Source of the DNA: Prolixibacteraceae bacterium
GTDB lineage: Bacteria; Bacteroidota; Bacteroidia; Bacteroidales; Prolixibacteraceae
Assembly: GCA_007116765.1 (NCBI GenBank)
Contig: SKHV01000239.1
Coordinates: 1-5,511 of the forward strand
Reading direction: 5' to 3'
Length of the DNA stretch: 5,511 bases
The translations under genes were made by a program, and so were the position numbers. Within the stretch, counting starts at the first letter, position 1. Each line of letters opens with the position of its first letter. Under the pieces are notes generated by a model. That model did not search any database. It saw only the letters and a list, made by a program, of their open reading frames with translations, and was not told where the DNA came from. Shown in pieces: positions 4,436 to 5,511 of the stretch.

Positions 4436-5511
4436 ATGATGCAGATTGAATTTTTACGTGAAATAATTGAACATCAACGAAAATCTGTTGCAGCGAAAGG
4501 TGCCGGTATGGATCGGGAAAAGTTGAAAGTTTTACCGGATTTGGAATCTTATGCACTGATTCTTTCGGGTATTCGACGTAGTGGTAAAAGCACGCTGCTC
4601 TATCAGTTGTTGCAAAAAAGATATAAGCAAGCTCTTTATCTTAATTTTGATGATCCTCGTCTTTATGAGTTTGAACCCGAAGACTTCCTTAAACTGGATG
4701 AATTTATCAAGGATAATGAATTCAGGGTTTTGATGTTTGATGAAATACAAATTATAAAAGGGTGGGAAAGGTATGTTCGACAGAAACTTGATGAAGGTTT
4801 TAAGGTTTTTGTGACAGGTTCGAATGCATCATTGTTAAGTCGTGAATTGGGGACAAGCCTCACCGGAAGACACATTACAAATGAACTTTTCCCTTTTTCT
4901 TTTAGTGAATTTTGTAAATTTCATAAGCTGGAACACTCCGTTGAAACTGCTAACCAATATATGGTTGATGGTGGATTCCCGGAGTATCAAAAGCAAAAAA
5001 ACGAAGAAATATTAACACAATTATTAGAAGATATCCTGGTTAGGGATATCGCTGTTCGTTACAATATACGTGATGTGAAAACCTTGCAACGCCTTACACT
5101 TTTTTTAATGGCTAATGTTGGGAACCGGATTTCAGGCAATAAATTGAAGTCAAATTTTGGCATTTCTTCGGCAACTACAATTCTGGAGTACTTTTCTTAT
5201 TTAGAACAAAGCTATTTATTGTCGTTTGTTCCAATGTTTGATTATTCGATAAAGAGGCAAAATGTAAATCCAAAAAAGGTTTATGCAATTGATACAGGAT
5301 TGGTTAATGTGACAACACCCAGGTTTAAGAGTGATAGTGGGCATATACTGGAAAATATGGTTTTTTTGGTTTTGAGGCGGCTTAGTAGAGATGTTTTTTA
5401 TTATGCTGGTACCAGTGAATGTGACTTTGTTGTGATGGAGAAGGGAGTGATATCAGAGGCCGTTCAAGTGTGTTTTGATTTAAACCGGGATAACCTGAAA
5501 AGAAAAATTTC
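4436..5511 (+). CDS. AAA_14 / DUF4143 family ATPase, C-terminus off the right edge (partial)
   Basis: This reads open for 358 codons from the ATG at 4436-4438 to the window edge; a second ATG follows at 4439. The AAA_14 domain has Walker A GIRRSGKST at 45-53, Walker B VLMFDEIQ at 98-105, a sensor-1-like VTGSN at 126-130, and the LTGRH segment at 142-146 with the likely arginine finger. GGFPEYQ follows, then the DUF4143 part (LLEDILVRDIAVRYNIRD onward), with AIDTGL and a CDFVV segment at 329-333. DUF4143 has a winged-helix and a restriction-endonuclease-like part. The expected nuclease ExK is QVC at 344-346 here, so cleavage activity is doubtful. Full-length relatives have about 380-450 residues, so only the last part is missing. 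The cellular role of this widespread family is not established. The gene has no Shine-Dalgarno sequence. It has its own promoter with three tandem repeats and is divergent from hemL. Confidence 0.95.
   Translation, partial: MMQIEFLREIIEHQRKSVAAKGAGMDREKLKVLPDLESYALILSGIRRSGKSTLLYQLLQKRYKQALYLNFDDPRLYEFEPEDFLKLDEFIKDNEFRVLMFDEIQIIKGWERYVRQKLDEGFKVFVTGSNASLLSRELGTSLTGRHITNELFPFSFSEFCKFHKLEHSVETANQYMVDGGFPEYQKQKNEEILTQLLEDILVRDIAVRYNIRDVKTLQRLTLFLMANVGNRISGNKLKSNFGISSATTILEYFSYLEQSYLLSFVPMFDYSIKRQNVNPKKVYAIDTGLVNVTTPRFKSDSGHILENMVFLVLRRLSRDVFYYAGTSECDFVVMEKGVISEAVQVCFDLNRDNLKRKI

Noticed and set aside
4532..4875. Minus-strand open frames at 4532-4750 and 4663-4875
   Set aside because: Both are antisense to the Walker A and Walker B region of the AAA_14 gene and have no family features.

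Overview
The window looks like a chromosomal segment from a member of the Bacteroidota, probably the Bacteroidales/Marinilabiliales branch. The evidence is two good matches to the Bacteroidota promoter element TAnnTTTG, start codons without clear Shine-Dalgarno sequences, and several accessory families that are abundant in that phylum. The genus cannot be read from the sequence.

Layout. Five genes lie on the minus strand. In transcription order they are hemL (about 4197 to 2854), a small nucleotidyltransferase of the MNT type (2736 to 2413), a HEPN-domain protein (2420 to 2025), hemE (2032 to 992), and the N-terminal 315 codons of an AlbA_2/HATPase-type ATP-binding protein (945 to the left edge). 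One gene lies on the plus strand: an AAA_14/DUF4143 ATPase that starts at 4436 and runs off the right edge. It is transcribed divergently from hemL. Gaps are small; the largest is the hemL-ATPase divergent region of about 240 bp.

Biology. HemL makes 5-aminolevulinate and HemE makes coproporphyrinogen III, so the core is a heme/tetrapyrrole synthesis cluster. A two-gene MNT-HEPN cassette, the type known from HepT/MntA toxin-antitoxin modules, sits between the two heme genes. It is joined to hemE by an 8-bp overlap of the form ATGNNTAA, and the same form joins MNT to HEPN. The HEPN protein lacks the usual RNase motif, so calling this an active toxin-antitoxin pair is not secure. The accessory genes are visibly more AT-rich than the two hem genes.

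Non-coding structure is the most notable part. A GC-rich palindromic repeat lies inside the start of hemL and adds about 13 low-complexity residues. Three 23-bp tandem dyad repeats lie directly upstream of, and partly inside, the predicted promoter of the ATPase gene. A four-unit ATGACYA heptad repeat follows the hemL stop codon. No rRNA, tRNA, CRISPR array, insertion sequence or riboswitch was found.
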